Positions 30,237 to 39,628 of a stretch of DNA of 64,000 nucleotides are shown piece after piece. Every line of letters begins with the position of its first letter. Position 1 is the first letter of the stretch. The notes below the pieces were generated by a model. That model was not told the DNA's origin, searched no databases, and saw only the letters and a list, made by a program, of their open reading frames with translations. Source of the DNA: Pirellulales bacterium (lineage in GTDB: Bacteria > Planctomycetota > Planctomycetia > Pirellulales > PALSA-1355); NCBI GenBank assembly GCA_022844125.1, contig JALHMI010000008.1, positions 124,001 through 188,000 of the forward strand, in the 5' to 3' direction. The translations under genes were made by a program, and so were the position numbers.

Positions 30237-31067
30237 ATGGAAGTGCTGCGTGGCCAGATCGCATTGGTCAGTGGCGCCAGTCGCGGCATCGGCATGGCGA
30301 TCGGCGTTGCGCTGGCCGAAGCTGGTGCTGCGGTTGCCTTTAACTACTATGACGAGCCGCACGAAGCCCCCGCCGCCATCGAACGCCTGGCCACGGCCGG
30401 GCGCCGTGCGATCCTGGTCCAGGGAGATGTCGCCCGGCTGGAAGATGTCGAGCGGATGGTCGCCGAGACGGTCACCGCCTTCGGCCGCTTGGACATCGCC
30501 GTGGCTTCGGCTGCCTTCAGCGAGCGCGAGCTGTTTTACGCAGCCGACGTCGCCGCCTTCCACCGCACGGTCGATGTCACCATGTGGGGGAGCTTCAATA
30601 TCGTCCGCTCCGCGGCCCGACAAATGATCGCCCAGACGGGCAGGACTTCAGCGGACACTTCGCCAAACGGAAACGTCCGGGCAAATGGCTCGATCGTGGT
30701 GATTGGCTCGCCCCATGCCTATACGGCCGTTCCGCGGTCGATGGCCTACAATATGTCGAAGGCGGCCGTTGACCAGATGGTTCGCACCGCCGCCATCGAA
30801 CTCGTCGAACATCGGATACGCATCAACACGGTCACTCCGGGCTGGATTGACACACCAGGCGAGCGAAAGTTTGCCAGCGACGAGACGATCGAGCGGGCCG
30901 CCGAGAAGCTCCCTTGGAAACGACTGGGCCGGCCCGACGAGATTGGTCGTGCGGTCGTGTTCCTGTGCGACCCAGCGAGCGACTACATCACGGGCAGCGC
31001 GCTCTTGGTCGACGGCGCGATTACGCTTCCCTGGTGGGCCAGCCGCGGGTCAGGAGTGCCTGAGTGA
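30237..31067 (+). CDS. Short-chain dehydrogenase/reductase (SDR)
   Basis: 276 residues of the classical SDR family. The NAD(P) loop is SGASRGIGMA (12-21), catalytic residues S158 (VIGSPHA) and Y171-x3-K175 (YNMSK), and a C-terminal GRPDEIGRAVVFLCDPASDYITG as in glucose/3-oxoacyl reductase-type enzymes. The usual NNAG motif is replaced by ASAAF, and there is a 15-residue Ser/Asn-rich insert before the catalytic Ser. Substrate not identifiable. AAGGTGA lies upstream of ATG 30237. Confidence 0.9.
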   Translation: MEVLRGQIALVSGASRGIGMAIGVALAEAGAAVAFNYYDEPHEAPAAIERLATAGRRAILVQGDVARLEDVERMVAETVTAFGRLDIAVASAAFSERELFYAADVAAFHRTVDVTMWGSFNIVRSAARQMIAQTGRTSADTSPNGNVRANGSIVVIGSPHAYTAVPRSMAYNMSKAAVDQMVRTAAIELVEHRIRINTVTPGWIDTPGERKFASDETIERAAEKLPWKRLGRPDEIGRAVVFLCDPASDYITGSALLVDGAITLPWWASRGSGVPE

Positions 31068-31072
31068 GAGTT

Positions 31073-31160
31073 TTCAGTAGTTCAGTGTTCAGCTAGTGGT
31101 CTGGGAACACCGAAAACTGCAAACTGATCTCTACTGAAAACTAAACACCGAAGATTTTTC
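31073..31160. repeat. Degenerate CAGTGTTCAGTTTTC-type repeat
   Basis: The 90 bp between the SDR and zinc-ribbon genes are made of loosely repeated units of the type TTCAGTGTTCAG and GAACACCGAAAACTG on both strands. A similar tract lies at 31677-31713, upstream of the quinone oxidoreductase. These look like a low-complexity interspersed repeat rather than a gene. Confidence 0.7.
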
Positions 31161-31162
31161 AA

Positions 31163-31672
31163 ATGCCCGCTTACCTTTTGCCTTGCGAATGCGGTCGCGA
31201 CGCGGTCGTCACCCGCGCGCAGGCCGGCGACACCGTCACCTGCGAATGCGGCGCGAAGCTGAGCGTTCCCACGCTGCGCGGGCTGGCCGCGTTGCGCCCC
31301 GCGCCAGTCGCTGCCGGTGCCGGAGCTCGCAACCGCAACTGGGACGATCGGCACCGCGTGGGCTTCCTGCTCGCGCTCGGCGCGGTCACCTGCTTGCTCG
31401 TGGCAGGTTACCTTTGGGCTTCGCTGCCGGCGCTCGAGGTTCAGCCCAGCGATCAGGACTTCATCAATCTGGTCGAGGGGGCGAGTGCCAGGGAGCTGTT
31501 CTTCTATCACAATGAAGCGGTGCACGGCCTCGATCGCACGGCGCCCGCTGATGCGGACGTCGTCCGCGTCCGGCAAATGATGTCGTGGGGGATCGGCATC
31601 GTGCTGGCCATGGCGCTGGCCGCCTCAGCCAGCGCCTGCATCGTGATTTGGAACAAACCAGGCAAGAAATAG
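31163..31672 (+). CDS. Zinc-ribbon membrane protein
   Basis: 169 residues. Begins with a short zinc ribbon (CECGRDAVVTRAQAG... CECGAKL; two CxCG knuckles), followed by two membrane helices (about 66-86 and 144-162) enclosing a 55-residue loop with an acidic character. No family recognised beyond the zinc ribbon; similar short proteins are common in planctomycetes. Flanked by the TTCAGTGTTC-type repeat on both sides. Confidence 0.75.
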   Translation: MPAYLLPCECGRDAVVTRAQAGDTVTCECGAKLSVPTLRGLAALRPAPVAAGAGARNRNWDDRHRVGFLLALGAVTCLLVAGYLWASLPALEVQPSDQDFINLVEGASARELFFYHNEAVHGLDRTAPADADVVRVRQMMSWGIGIVLAMALAASASACIVIWNKPGKK

Positions 31673-31676
31673 CGTG

Positions 31677-31713
31677 CTTCTGAACACCGAAAACTGAAGG
31701 CCAAAACTGAACA
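31677..31713. repeat. Second copy of the GAACACCGAAAACTG repeat
   Basis: Short tract with GAACACCGAAAACTG and AAAACTGAACACC immediately before the quinone oxidoreductase start; it is the same type as 31073-31160. Confidence 0.65.
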
Positions 31714-31715
31714 CC

Positions 31716-32714
31716 ATGCTAGCCGCAGCCATCGAAAAAACTGGTCCCGCCGACTCGATCAAGATCATCGACCTGCCGAAGCCCGAGGCGAAAGACGGCT
31801 CTGTGCTGGTGCGCGTCGAAGCCGCGAGCGTCAATCCGATCGACACCTATGTCCGCAGCGGCATGGTTGCGATGCCGCTCCCGTTGCCGTTCATTGTCGG
31901 CAGCGACATGGCGGGCACCGTCGAAGCGGTTGGCCCCGATGTGAAACGATTCAAGCCGGGCGATCGCGTCTGGGGTACGAACCAAGGATTGCTCGGCCGC
32001 CAGGGAACCACCGCCGAATATGCCGCGGCCAGCGAAGAGTGGCTCTATCCCACGCCCGATGGCGTCACGAGCGAGCAAGCCGCCGCGCTCGCGCTGGTGG
32101 GCATCACCGCGCACCTGGGCCTGGTGCGCGATGCGAAACTGAAGGCCGGCGAAACGCTGTTCGTCAACGGCGGCTCAGGCGGAGTCGGCAGCGCCGTGGT
32201 GCAAATGGCCAAGGCGATTGGTGCCCGCGTGATCACCACGGCCGGCAGCGAGGAGAAGCTGGCGCTGTGCCGCGAGCTCGGCGCGGAGGTGGCGATCAAC
32301 TATAAGAGCGACGACGTCGACGCCATGATCAAGGCCTTCGCGCCGCAAGGCGTGAACGTCTTCTGGGAAACGCTCCGCGAGCCCGACTTCGATCGCGCCG
32401 TGGCCTTGCTCGCTCCGCGCGGGCGAATGATCCTGATGGCCGGCCGCGACGCGCGCCCGCCCTTCCCGGTCGGCCCGTTCTACGTGAAGGGCTGTTCGCT
32501 GCACGGCTTCGCGATGTTTAACGCCACGCCGGATGAGCAGCGGGCCGCGGCCGAGGACATTAATCGCTGGCAGTGCGAAGGGAAGCTGAAAGCGAACATC
32601 GACCGCGTCGTGCCGCTTTCCGAAATCGCCGCCGCCCACCGCCTGCAAGAAGACAACACGATCCACAAAGCCGGCACGTTGACCGGGAAGATTGTGATCA
32701 AGGTTTCGAGTTGA
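31716..32714 (+). CDS. NADPH:quinone oxidoreductase-like medium-chain dehydrogenase
   Basis: 332 residues of the MDR superfamily, QOR branch. The N-terminal GroES-like domain includes VNPIDTYVRSG and GSDMAGTVEAVG; the Rossmann domain has VNGGSGGVGSAVVQMAKAIGARVITTAGS, and the C-terminus ends with GKIVIKV. No zinc-ligand cysteines are present, as expected for zinc-free quinone reductases. It is not clearly linked to the previous genes other than by direction. Confidence 0.92.
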   Translation: MLAAAIEKTGPADSIKIIDLPKPEAKDGSVLVRVEAASVNPIDTYVRSGMVAMPLPLPFIVGSDMAGTVEAVGPDVKRFKPGDRVWGTNQGLLGRQGTTAEYAAASEEWLYPTPDGVTSEQAAALALVGITAHLGLVRDAKLKAGETLFVNGGSGGVGSAVVQMAKAIGARVITTAGSEEKLALCRELGAEVAINYKSDDVDAMIKAFAPQGVNVFWETLREPDFDRAVALLAPRGRMILMAGRDARPPFPVGPFYVKGCSLHGFAMFNATPDEQRAAAEDINRWQCEGKLKANIDRVVPLSEIAAAHRLQEDNTIHKAGTLTGKIVIKVSS

Positions 32715-32734
32715 CGGGATCCCGCTGCGCGGCT

Positions 32735-35599
32735 TCAAAGCAGCGTCAGCTTCACATTCTCCGCCGTGCGATCTGATCCTGACGCCTGAAAGCCGAACGT
32801 GATCTTGCCGCCCGGGGGGATCTTGCCATTCCACGACGCCATCCGAATCACGTAGCGCGAACCAACGCGGCTCACGATCTCGGCATTCCAGATATTCGTG
32901 ATGTTGGCGTCCAGATCGAACTCGAGCTGCCAGCCGCCGGTGGTGGTCGTGCCCGTGTTCGTGATCGTCATATCGGACACGAAGCCCGCACCCCAGTCGT
33001 CGCGGACCGTAAACACGACCGGCGACTGCGCCGGCGGCTGATCGTCGTTGGTGATCGTGCCGGTGGCGGTGCTCGTGACGATGGTCGCGCCGCTCGGGCT
33101 GCTCAGGACGACGCTGAACGTTTCGTTGGCTTCGACTGTCGTGTCTCCGCGCACGGCGACGGTGACCAACTGCGAGGTCACGCCCGGGGCGAATGTGATC
33201 GTACCGCTGGCGGCGTTGTAATCGCTGCCGGCCGTCGCGGTGCCGTTCGCGGTGGCATAGCGGACGCTCACGGCGCTGGTCGCCGCTTGCGAGAGTCTCA
33301 CCGTGAACACCAGGTTTCGCGTCCCGGAGTTACCTTCCGCAACGCTTCCTGCCACGATGGCCAGCGTGGGGAGCGTCGGTTGCTGGACATCGTCATTCAC
33401 GATCGTGCCAATCCCTTGCGACGTGGCGATTGTCGCACCGCTGGCGGAAGTGAGACGCACGAGAAAAGTTTCGTTCGGTTCGATGGTTGTGTCGCCAAGA
33501 ATCGCGACGTCGATTGTCTGGGCGGTCTGGCCCGGCGCGAACGTCACCGTGCCGCTCTGGGCGTTGTAGTCGCTGCCGGCGGTGGCCGTACCGTTCGCCG
33601 TGGCATAGATTACCGTCACGGGACTGCTGGCCGCGGCGCTGAGCGTGACCGTGAACCGCACGGTTGCCGTGCCCGCGTGGCCTTCGGTCTGCGTCGCATT
33701 GGTGATCGCGACGCTCGGCGTGGGTGGCGGTGTCACGGTGTCATCGTCCAGGATCGTGCCGGTCGCGCTCGTGCGAATAATTGTCGCTGCGGTCGGACTC
33801 GAGAGTCCGACGGTGAACGTTTCGGTCCCTTCTGCCACCAGGTCGCGCACGACCGGCACCGCCACTGTTTGCGATGTCTGTCCCGGCGCAAAGGTCAGCG
33901 TTCCGCTCGCGGCCGAGAAGTCGGTTCCCGCCGCGGCCGTTCCGCCGGCCGTCGCGTAGCGCACGGTCACCGGCTGACTGGTCGCCTGCGAGAGCGAAAC
34001 CGTGAACACGGCGGTGGTCGTGCCGGCTCCCGCGCCGAACGAGAACTGCACGGGCTGGAGCGCGGTCACCTTGTTTTGATGCACCGTGTTCCAGTTATCG
34101 GTCAGAATGCCCCCCGTGTCGCTGCTGTTGGGATTCCACGACCAGTACGTCCAGCTAATGCCTTGCTGGCCGGGCGCCAGATCCTTGGTGCCGTTGCCAT
34201 CCAGGTCGCCGCCCAGGTATTCGATCATCTTGGCAAACCACTGCTGATCGTTCGTCGTTTGCAGCTTGCTGCCGAATTCGCCGAGCAGCACCGGCGCAAT
34301 TCCCTGCCGGAACAGGTATCCCCAGTTCTTGTCCCACACCGACGGCAGGTTGTTCGGATAGTTCGGATCGCTGAACCATGACTGATCATAGACCGACTGC
34401 GGGTAGCTGTGCGGCGAGTAAACCAGTCGCCCCGGCGTGTTCAACCGCACGGGATGCGCACCCGCGTTGGAGAGGTTTCCGCCCCACCAGTAGTTGCCGC
34501 TCGAAGCCGCTTCGACGCCTTCGACCACGATCAACCAGTCGGGGTTCACGGCCAGGATGGCGTTCCCCGCGCGCTCGGCAGCCAGCCGCCAGTCGTTCGC
34601 GCTGCCATCGCCCCAGGTGGCAGGGCCGTGCGGCTCGTTATGCAAGTCGGCGCCGATCACGGTCGGATTGCCCGCATAGCGCGCGGCGAGCATGGTCCAG
34701 TTGCTGATCCACTTGCTCTCGGGATACGCACTGGTGAACCACATGCCCGACTCGTTCGCGCTGTTGCCAGCCTCCGAGCGGTGGTGGTCGAGCAAGATGC
34801 GCAGACCGATTTGCCCGGCATAGTCGACGATCTTGTCGATGAGCTGGATGCCGGCGAGCCCCACGAGATCGGGATTCTGCGCGTAGTTGATGTTCGTCGG
34901 CTTGCTGGCGGCCTCGAACAGTTGATCGCTGTAAGGCAGGCGGATCGTATTGAACCCGCTGGCCTTCATCTGATCCATCATCGACTTGTAGCCGCGCGTC
35001 CAGAGACCATGCGGGGCGAAGTCGCGGGTTTCCAGCCCGAACCAGTTTACGCCGGCAACGCGCACGTTCTGGCCGTTCTCGTCGACGATCTGATTGCCTT
35101 GCGTGTGAAAGAAACCGCTGACGGCCGTGGTCGAGGGATTCCCCTCAGTGACGTTCACGTCACCGATCGTAATCGTCGGTATTACCGGCGGCTGGGTGCC
35201 TTGACCGTTAAGCGTGAAGTTGCGCGGCGTGCCACTGCCGCCGTTAGCCACGAAGCCGAACGTGACTGTCTGTCCCACGCCGAGCGAGCTGTTGTACGGG
35301 GCGCTTTCGATCACGTAATGGTTGCCCTGCTGGCTCACGATCCGCGCATCCCAGATGTTGGCGATCGTGCGATCGTAGTCGAACTCGATCCGCCACGAAT
35401 TGAGCGTGCCAGCCTGGTCGTTCGTCACGGCGATCTGACCCTGCAGTCCACCGCCCCACTCGTTCACGGTGCTGTAGCTCGCGGCCAGCGCAATGCGGTC
35501 CTCGAGTGACTCGAGACCGAGCGGTTCGTGGCCCGCGAGTTTGTTTCGACCGCGTTTGCCTTGAATCCCAGCCAGCCAGTTTGTCGAATGCGAATCCAT
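32735..35599 (-). CDS. Secreted modular GH5 glycoside hydrolase with CBM2 and Calx-beta domains
   Basis: 954 residues from ATG 35599 (AGAAGG ribosome site). N-terminal LESLEDRIAL motif (about 29-38, planctomycete LExLExRxLL export signal), CBM2-like domain (about 40-135), then Calx-beta strands interrupted by a GH5 catalytic domain (about 161-512; acid E322 in DLHNEP, nucleophile E441 in LLGEFG), the rest of that Calx-beta, two further Calx-beta repeats, and a second CBM2-like domain at the C-terminus. The enzyme should cleave beta-1,4-glucan or related polysaccharide outside the cell. The GH5 insertion is bounded by TTAV on both sides. Confidence 0.92.
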   Translation of the reverse strand: MDSHSTNWLAGIQGKRGRNKLAGHEPLGLESLEDRIALAASYSTVNEWGGGLQGQIAVTNDQAGTLNSWRIEFDYDRTIANIWDARIVSQQGNHYVIESAPYNSSLGVGQTVTFGFVANGGSGTPRNFTLNGQGTQPPVIPTITIGDVNVTEGNPSTTAVSGFFHTQGNQIVDENGQNVRVAGVNWFGLETRDFAPHGLWTRGYKSMMDQMKASGFNTIRLPYSDQLFEAASKPTNINYAQNPDLVGLAGIQLIDKIVDYAGQIGLRILLDHHRSEAGNSANESGMWFTSAYPESKWISNWTMLAARYAGNPTVIGADLHNEPHGPATWGDGSANDWRLAAERAGNAILAVNPDWLIVVEGVEAASSGNYWWGGNLSNAGAHPVRLNTPGRLVYSPHSYPQSVYDQSWFSDPNYPNNLPSVWDKNWGYLFRQGIAPVLLGEFGSKLQTTNDQQWFAKMIEYLGGDLDGNGTKDLAPGQQGISWTYWSWNPNSSDTGGILTDNWNTVHQNKVTALQPVQFSFGAGAGTTTAVFTVSLSQATSQPVTVRYATAGGTAAAGTDFSAASGTLTFAPGQTSQTVAVPVVRDLVAEGTETFTVGLSSPTAATIIRTSATGTILDDDTVTPPPTPSVAITNATQTEGHAGTATVRFTVTLSAAASSPVTVIYATANGTATAGSDYNAQSGTVTFAPGQTAQTIDVAILGDTTIEPNETFLVRLTSASGATIATSQGIGTIVNDDVQQPTLPTLAIVAGSVAEGNSGTRNLVFTVRLSQAATSAVSVRYATANGTATAGSDYNAASGTITFAPGVTSQLVTVAVRGDTTVEANETFSVVLSSPSGATIVTSTATGTITNDDQPPAQSPVVFTVRDDWGAGFVSDMTITNTGTTTTGGWQLEFDLDANITNIWNAEIVSRVGSRYVIRMASWNGKIPPGGKITFGFQASGSDRTAENVKLTLL

Positions 35600-35838
35600 G
35601 GATGCCTTCTCCCTGCATGTTGGCTCTAGTTGTTGTTCCGAGATGCGCAAACTGAAGCGATCACGAGCGCGCAGCGTCAGTTCGTGCAAAACCGTGAACG
35701 GATGCTGCCGCGCGAGAATCGCGCAGCCGTGTGGCGATGTGTTCCGAGTGCCTCCCCGAATGGCTCTGCCCCGAGCCCGGGTACAAGATAATTCGCAGCC
35801 GGGCAGAGTTCTAGCAGATTCTTTGGAAAACTTGCGGC

Positions 35839-36489
35839 CTATGGCTTCTCTGCCCGCCAGGCAACTTTCTGAATCGCCGCGATCTGCTCTGCGTCGAGTC
35901 CGTTCAGCTCCGACACGATGCCCACGGGATTTGCCCCGAGCAGTCGCGCCAAGAATACGCCGGCCGCCAGGTAGGAGCCGGCTACCGTCGGATGGCTGCC
36001 ATCGCGGTCGTAGAGTTCCGGCTCGTCGTACTTCGCCCGAAACTTTTCCCATGCTCGCCCCACCGGAACCACGATCGCGCCGAGTTCCTCGCCGATGGAT
36101 TCATACGCCTCGGCGATCGCCTGCTGCGTTTCGGGCGCATTCTTGCGAGCCCAGGTCATGTACAAAACTGTCTTCGCGCCGCGCTGTTTGATCAGCGCGT
36201 CAAACAATCGGACGTTCTCGGCCATCCGCGTGGCGTTCTTCACCGGCAGCGTGCTTTGCTCTTGCAATACGACGTAATCGAACGCGCCGGCCTCGATTGC
36301 TGCGGTGGCGCGGCCGCCGTTCCAATGCCGCCGCAGCGACGCCCCGCCCGCACTAATCAATTCGTGCTCGATCCGGATGCCGCGCGCCGCGGCCAACTCT
36401 GCGAGCAGCTTCGGCACGTTGTTTCGCTGCGTGAAACTGTTGCCGATAAAGAGTATCTTAAGCGGCTTGGGCTGCCGTTGTTTCGCCAC
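35839..36489 (-). CDS. SGNH/GDSL-type hydrolase
   Basis: 216 residues from GTG 36489; the frame also starts at ATG codons further upstream that overlap the preceding gene. Contains GNSFT (nucleophile Ser in the GDSL-like block), GGASLRRHWNGG, VLQEQS and the C-terminal DGSHPT, which gives the Asp-x-x-His pair. This is an SGNH hydrolase close to DUF4886-type proteins, likely an acyl or acetyl esterase. No signal peptide on this start. ACGGAG precedes the GTG, and the upstream serine hydrolase stops five bases before it, so the two are probably co-transcribed. Confidence 0.82.
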   Translation of the reverse strand: MAKQRQPKPLKILFIGNSFTQRNNVPKLLAELAAARGIRIEHELISAGGASLRRHWNGGRATAAIEAGAFDYVVLQEQSTLPVKNATRMAENVRLFDALIKQRGAKTVLYMTWARKNAPETQQAIAEAYESIGEELGAIVVPVGRAWEKFRAKYDEPELYDRDGSHPTVAGSYLAAGVFLARLLGANPVGIVSELNGLDAEQIAAIQKVAWRAEKP

Positions 36490-36493
36490 GATG

Positions 36494-38065
36494 CTACTCC
36501 GTTCGTGCAAACGTCCCTTGTCCATTGATGTTCCAGTATTCAACCAGCACGCGGTTGGCCTTGCCGTCGGGTCCGATCGTAAAGCTCACGCCGGACGGCC
36601 CGCCGGCCATTTCGCCCGTCGGCTGATAGATGAACTGGTCGCGATCCCAATGCGTGAGTGGAAACTCCAGCGGCTTAGGCCCGGCCCGCATCACCAGCTT
36701 ATCGCCGTTCTCAGCGATCTCGATTTCGCCGAAAAAATCATTGGCATACTTGCCCGTGTAAGCCGAGAGCGCCAGCGGCGGGTTCGGCTTCGCGGGCGGA
36801 TGGCTGTAGTCGGCCAGCTTCGCGCGATCGGCTGCTTCCTGCTCAGAGATCTTCTGGCTGGCGAACGTCATCCAGTCGCGCTCAAGCTTGCCATCGAGCA
36901 CCATGTCGAAGAAGCTTTCGGTGATCGCTTCCGGAATGCCCGACGGCGCGGCGTTCGAAAACACCGCGATCGCCAACTCTTCGCTCGGCAAGATCGCCGC
37001 TTCCGAGCGCACGCCCAGCGCGAATTCGCCGGAGTGCTTGTAGAACACCCGGCCGCCGCGCTCGACGCTCACCAGCCAGCCCAGCCCGTACGCGCTCAAA
37101 CGTCCGGAGGCCGGATCGAGGTTGAACACGAACTGCGGCTGACGTGTTTCGGCGAGTGCTTCGGCTGCAACAACCTGCTTCCCCTCGAACTCTCCTCCGC
37201 CAACATGTAGCCGCAACCACTGGGCAACATCGTTCAGCGTCGTGCTCGCGCCGCCGGCCGGCGCCTGCGCGTCCGGCTGCCGGGTGTTCTTGGCGGTCCA
37301 CTTGTCATCCACACGCACGTGCAGCAGGGCGCGATTCTCAGCCTGCTCGTAGTCAGCAAAGCGGTAGCTGGTGTTTTTCATACCCAGTGGCTTGAACAGT
37401 TTCTCGGCCGCGAGCTCTTCCCAAGGCTTTCCCAGCGCGAGCGCCGCGGCATAACAGGCTTCGCTGTAGCCGGTGTTCGTATAGGCATAGCCCGCGCGGA
37501 AGCTGCTGTCCGGCGGCTGGTAGCGCAACTGATGGAGCACGTGTTGCCGATCGTAGCCCAGGTCCTCCAGGAAATCGCCGGCATGATCCGGCAGTCCGCT
37601 ACGATGGCACAGGAAATCTCGCAACCGCAGCTCGCGCGTCACATACGGCGTGTACATCACGAACGCGGGATCATGGTCCGTTACTCGATCGTCCCAGCGG
37701 ATCTTCCCTTCTCCGACGAGCAGCGCCATCACGGTCGAGCTGATCGGCTTGGAAACCGACGCCACCTGGAACACCGTGTCAGCATCGATCGCATCCGGCT
37801 TGCCCGCCTCGCGCACGCCGAAGCCCTGTTTGAAAACCACCTGGTCCTTGTGCACGATGACGATCGCGATGCCCGGCGCGCCATCGTCATCAATCGACTT
37901 CTTCGCCAGCTGTTCGATCTGCGCGACCGCGGCCTGCACGCGCTGGGGCGTCACCGTCTGGGGCGCTTGATCCGCTATTGCCAGCGGCGCGAGAATCGCG
38001 GTCGCGACCGCTCCCAACAGAAGTATTGGTGACCGGCGACGGAACAACGCGAAGTTGGTGTTCAT
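36494..38065 (-). CDS. Serine beta-lactamase-like hydrolase with DUF3471
   Basis: 523 residues from ATG 38065; signal peptide 1-31. Class C beta-lactamase/D-Ala-D-Ala peptidase fold with the SxxK motif S103-V-S-K106 (VASVSKPIS), YTNTGY as the Y-x-N motif, and a C-terminal DUF3471 domain (YTGKYANDFFGEIEIAENG... ). Exported; may be a peptidase or esterase rather than a lactamase. Sits next to an SGNH hydrolase in a likely operon. Confidence 0.88.
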   Translation of the reverse strand: MNTNFALFRRRSPILLLGAVATAILAPLAIADQAPQTVTPQRVQAAVAQIEQLAKKSIDDDGAPGIAIVIVHKDQVVFKQGFGVREAGKPDAIDADTVFQVASVSKPISSTVMALLVGEGKIRWDDRVTDHDPAFVMYTPYVTRELRLRDFLCHRSGLPDHAGDFLEDLGYDRQHVLHQLRYQPPDSSFRAGYAYTNTGYSEACYAAALALGKPWEELAAEKLFKPLGMKNTSYRFADYEQAENRALLHVRVDDKWTAKNTRQPDAQAPAGGASTTLNDVAQWLRLHVGGGEFEGKQVVAAEALAETRQPQFVFNLDPASGRLSAYGLGWLVSVERGGRVFYKHSGEFALGVRSEAAILPSEELAIAVFSNAAPSGIPEAITESFFDMVLDGKLERDWMTFASQKISEQEAADRAKLADYSHPPAKPNPPLALSAYTGKYANDFFGEIEIAENGDKLVMRAGPKPLEFPLTHWDRDQFIYQPTGEMAGGPSGVSFTIGPDGKANRVLVEYWNINGQGTFARTE

Positions 38066-38160
38066 AGCAACCCAGGCAAGAAGACTCATTAAGCTCTCGG
38101 TGGGCCATCCCTAGGACGGACTATCCCATGCTCCAAGTTTAGGGCGCGATTCTTCCCGCA

Positions 38161-38192
38161 AATCTGTGTTTATTCGTGCTCATTCGTGGTTC
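38161..38192. repeat. Degenerate ATCTGTGTTTATTCGTG repeat
   Basis: AATCTGTGTTTATTCGTGCTCATTCGTGG lies between divergent genes; a related, inverted string (GGATAAACACAGATG) occurs at 45373-45388. These resemble a widespread low-complexity intergenic repeat and not a gene. Confidence 0.45.
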
Positions 38193-38283
38193 CCTTCCCA
38201 TTGCTCGCCCCGAAATGGCCGGCGGTGTACACTATCTGACGAATCATCCCTCTCCTAAAACCAACGCTTCGGGATACTCCGCC

Positions 38284-39579
38284 ATGCTACGCACCGCCAC
38301 GCTCGCGCTGCTTGCCATCATCTCTTTGCTCGCCTCGCTGGCGCGCGCCGACTTCCAGGCTGGCGTCGGCAAAGAAATCATTACGCCCGATCCGCTGCTG
38401 CCCGTTTCGGGCGGCGTCGGCCCCGGCCGCCCGTCGAAAGCGAAGCAAGGTGACCTGACTGCCCGTGCGCTGGTCCTCCAGCAAGGCGAAACAAAAGTGG
38501 CGATCGTGCAACTCGACCTGCTCGGTTTCCCCTCCGTGCTCTGCGATCGGGTTCGAAAGCAAGTCCCCCGCATTCCGGCCGAGAACATCCTGATCGGCTC
38601 GACGCACACGCACAGCGCACCGGACTGTTACGGCTTCCCCGGCCCTAATGGCCGCCCGTCCGGCGACCTCAAGTACATGGACTTCGTTTGCAACCAGGCG
38701 GCCAAGGCCGTCAACGCCGCGCTCGACGCGATGCAGCCCGCCCAACTCAAAGCAGCCACCGGCGAAGCCAAGGGCAAGATCGCCTACAACTACTACGCTC
38801 CCGAGCTGTACGATCCGCGGATGAGCGTGATCCAGGCGACCACGCCCGAGGGCAAAAACATCTGCACGCTGGTGAACTATGCCGTGCATCCTGAAGTGCT
38901 AGGGAACGGCGTCGGCCTGGTGAGCCCCGACCTCGTGGGCCCGCTGTGCGATCAACTGGAAGCCGACCTGGGCGGCATGGGCATGTTCATGAACGGCGCG
39001 CAAGGCGGCATGATCACGGCCGACAACCGCCGCCTCGACGAGCCGTCCGATCCGCTCAAGGCCCGCTGGCACGACTCGCGCACCTGGGAAGAGTGCGTGC
39101 GCATCGGCCATCTGATGGCGACCGAGGCCCAGCGCATTGTGAAGGACGCGGCGCCGCAAGTTGATCCGCCGCTGGCCTGCTACTCGCGCGACGTGAAGTT
39201 CCCGGTCGAGTCGAAACTGATGTGGATGATCCTCGTCGGCTCGCCGCTCAAGTATCCGCATAACGACGACAAGTCGATCACCACCCGGCTGAACCTGGTG
39301 AACGTCGGCAACTCGCAGATGCTCACCGTCCCGGGCGAAGCCTTGCCGAACATCGGCTACTACCTGAAGCGGCACATGAAGGGCGAGAACAATCTGCTGT
39401 TCGGCCTGACGAACGACGCCTTCGGTTACATCCTGACCAAGGAAGACTTTGGCAGCTTCCCGCGTTACGAGTACATCTCGGAAACGTCGCTGGGCGAGAT
39501 GACCGGCGAGATTCTGATCAAGAATTCGCTGGAGCTGGTCAATGAATCCCCTGCCCCGGCCGGCAGCGCGGGGAAGTAG
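38284..39579 (+). CDS. Neutral/alkaline ceramidase-like secreted hydrolase
   Basis: 431 residues from ATG 38284, with signal peptide MLRTATLALLAIISLLASLARA. Features of the neutral/alkaline nonlysosomal ceramidase-like N-terminal domain: GVGKEIITP, VQLDLLGF, IGSTHTHSAPD (metal site), YAVHPEVLG, and FMNGAQGGM. The family hydrolyses ceramide N-acyl bonds, but planctomycete homologues have unknown targets. It is divergent from the serine hydrolase. Confidence 0.85.
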   Translation: MLRTATLALLAIISLLASLARADFQAGVGKEIITPDPLLPVSGGVGPGRPSKAKQGDLTARALVLQQGETKVAIVQLDLLGFPSVLCDRVRKQVPRIPAENILIGSTHTHSAPDCYGFPGPNGRPSGDLKYMDFVCNQAAKAVNAALDAMQPAQLKAATGEAKGKIAYNYYAPELYDPRMSVIQATTPEGKNICTLVNYAVHPEVLGNGVGLVSPDLVGPLCDQLEADLGGMGMFMNGAQGGMITADNRRLDEPSDPLKARWHDSRTWEECVRIGHLMATEAQRIVKDAAPQVDPPLACYSRDVKFPVESKLMWMILVGSPLKYPHNDDKSITTRLNLVNVGNSQMLTVPGEALPNIGYYLKRHMKGENNLLFGLTNDAFGYILTKEDFGSFPRYEYISETSLGEMTGEILIKNSLELVNESPAPAGSAGK

Positions 39580-39628
39580 AATCTCGCCAGAGCCGGCGAG
39601 TGATGACTTTTAGTTCGATGCAACGAGT

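Noticed and set aside
33287-34381. 364-codon open frame opposite the GH5 gene
   Set aside because: His/Arg/Val-rich mirror of the Calx-beta repeats without signals of a real protein.
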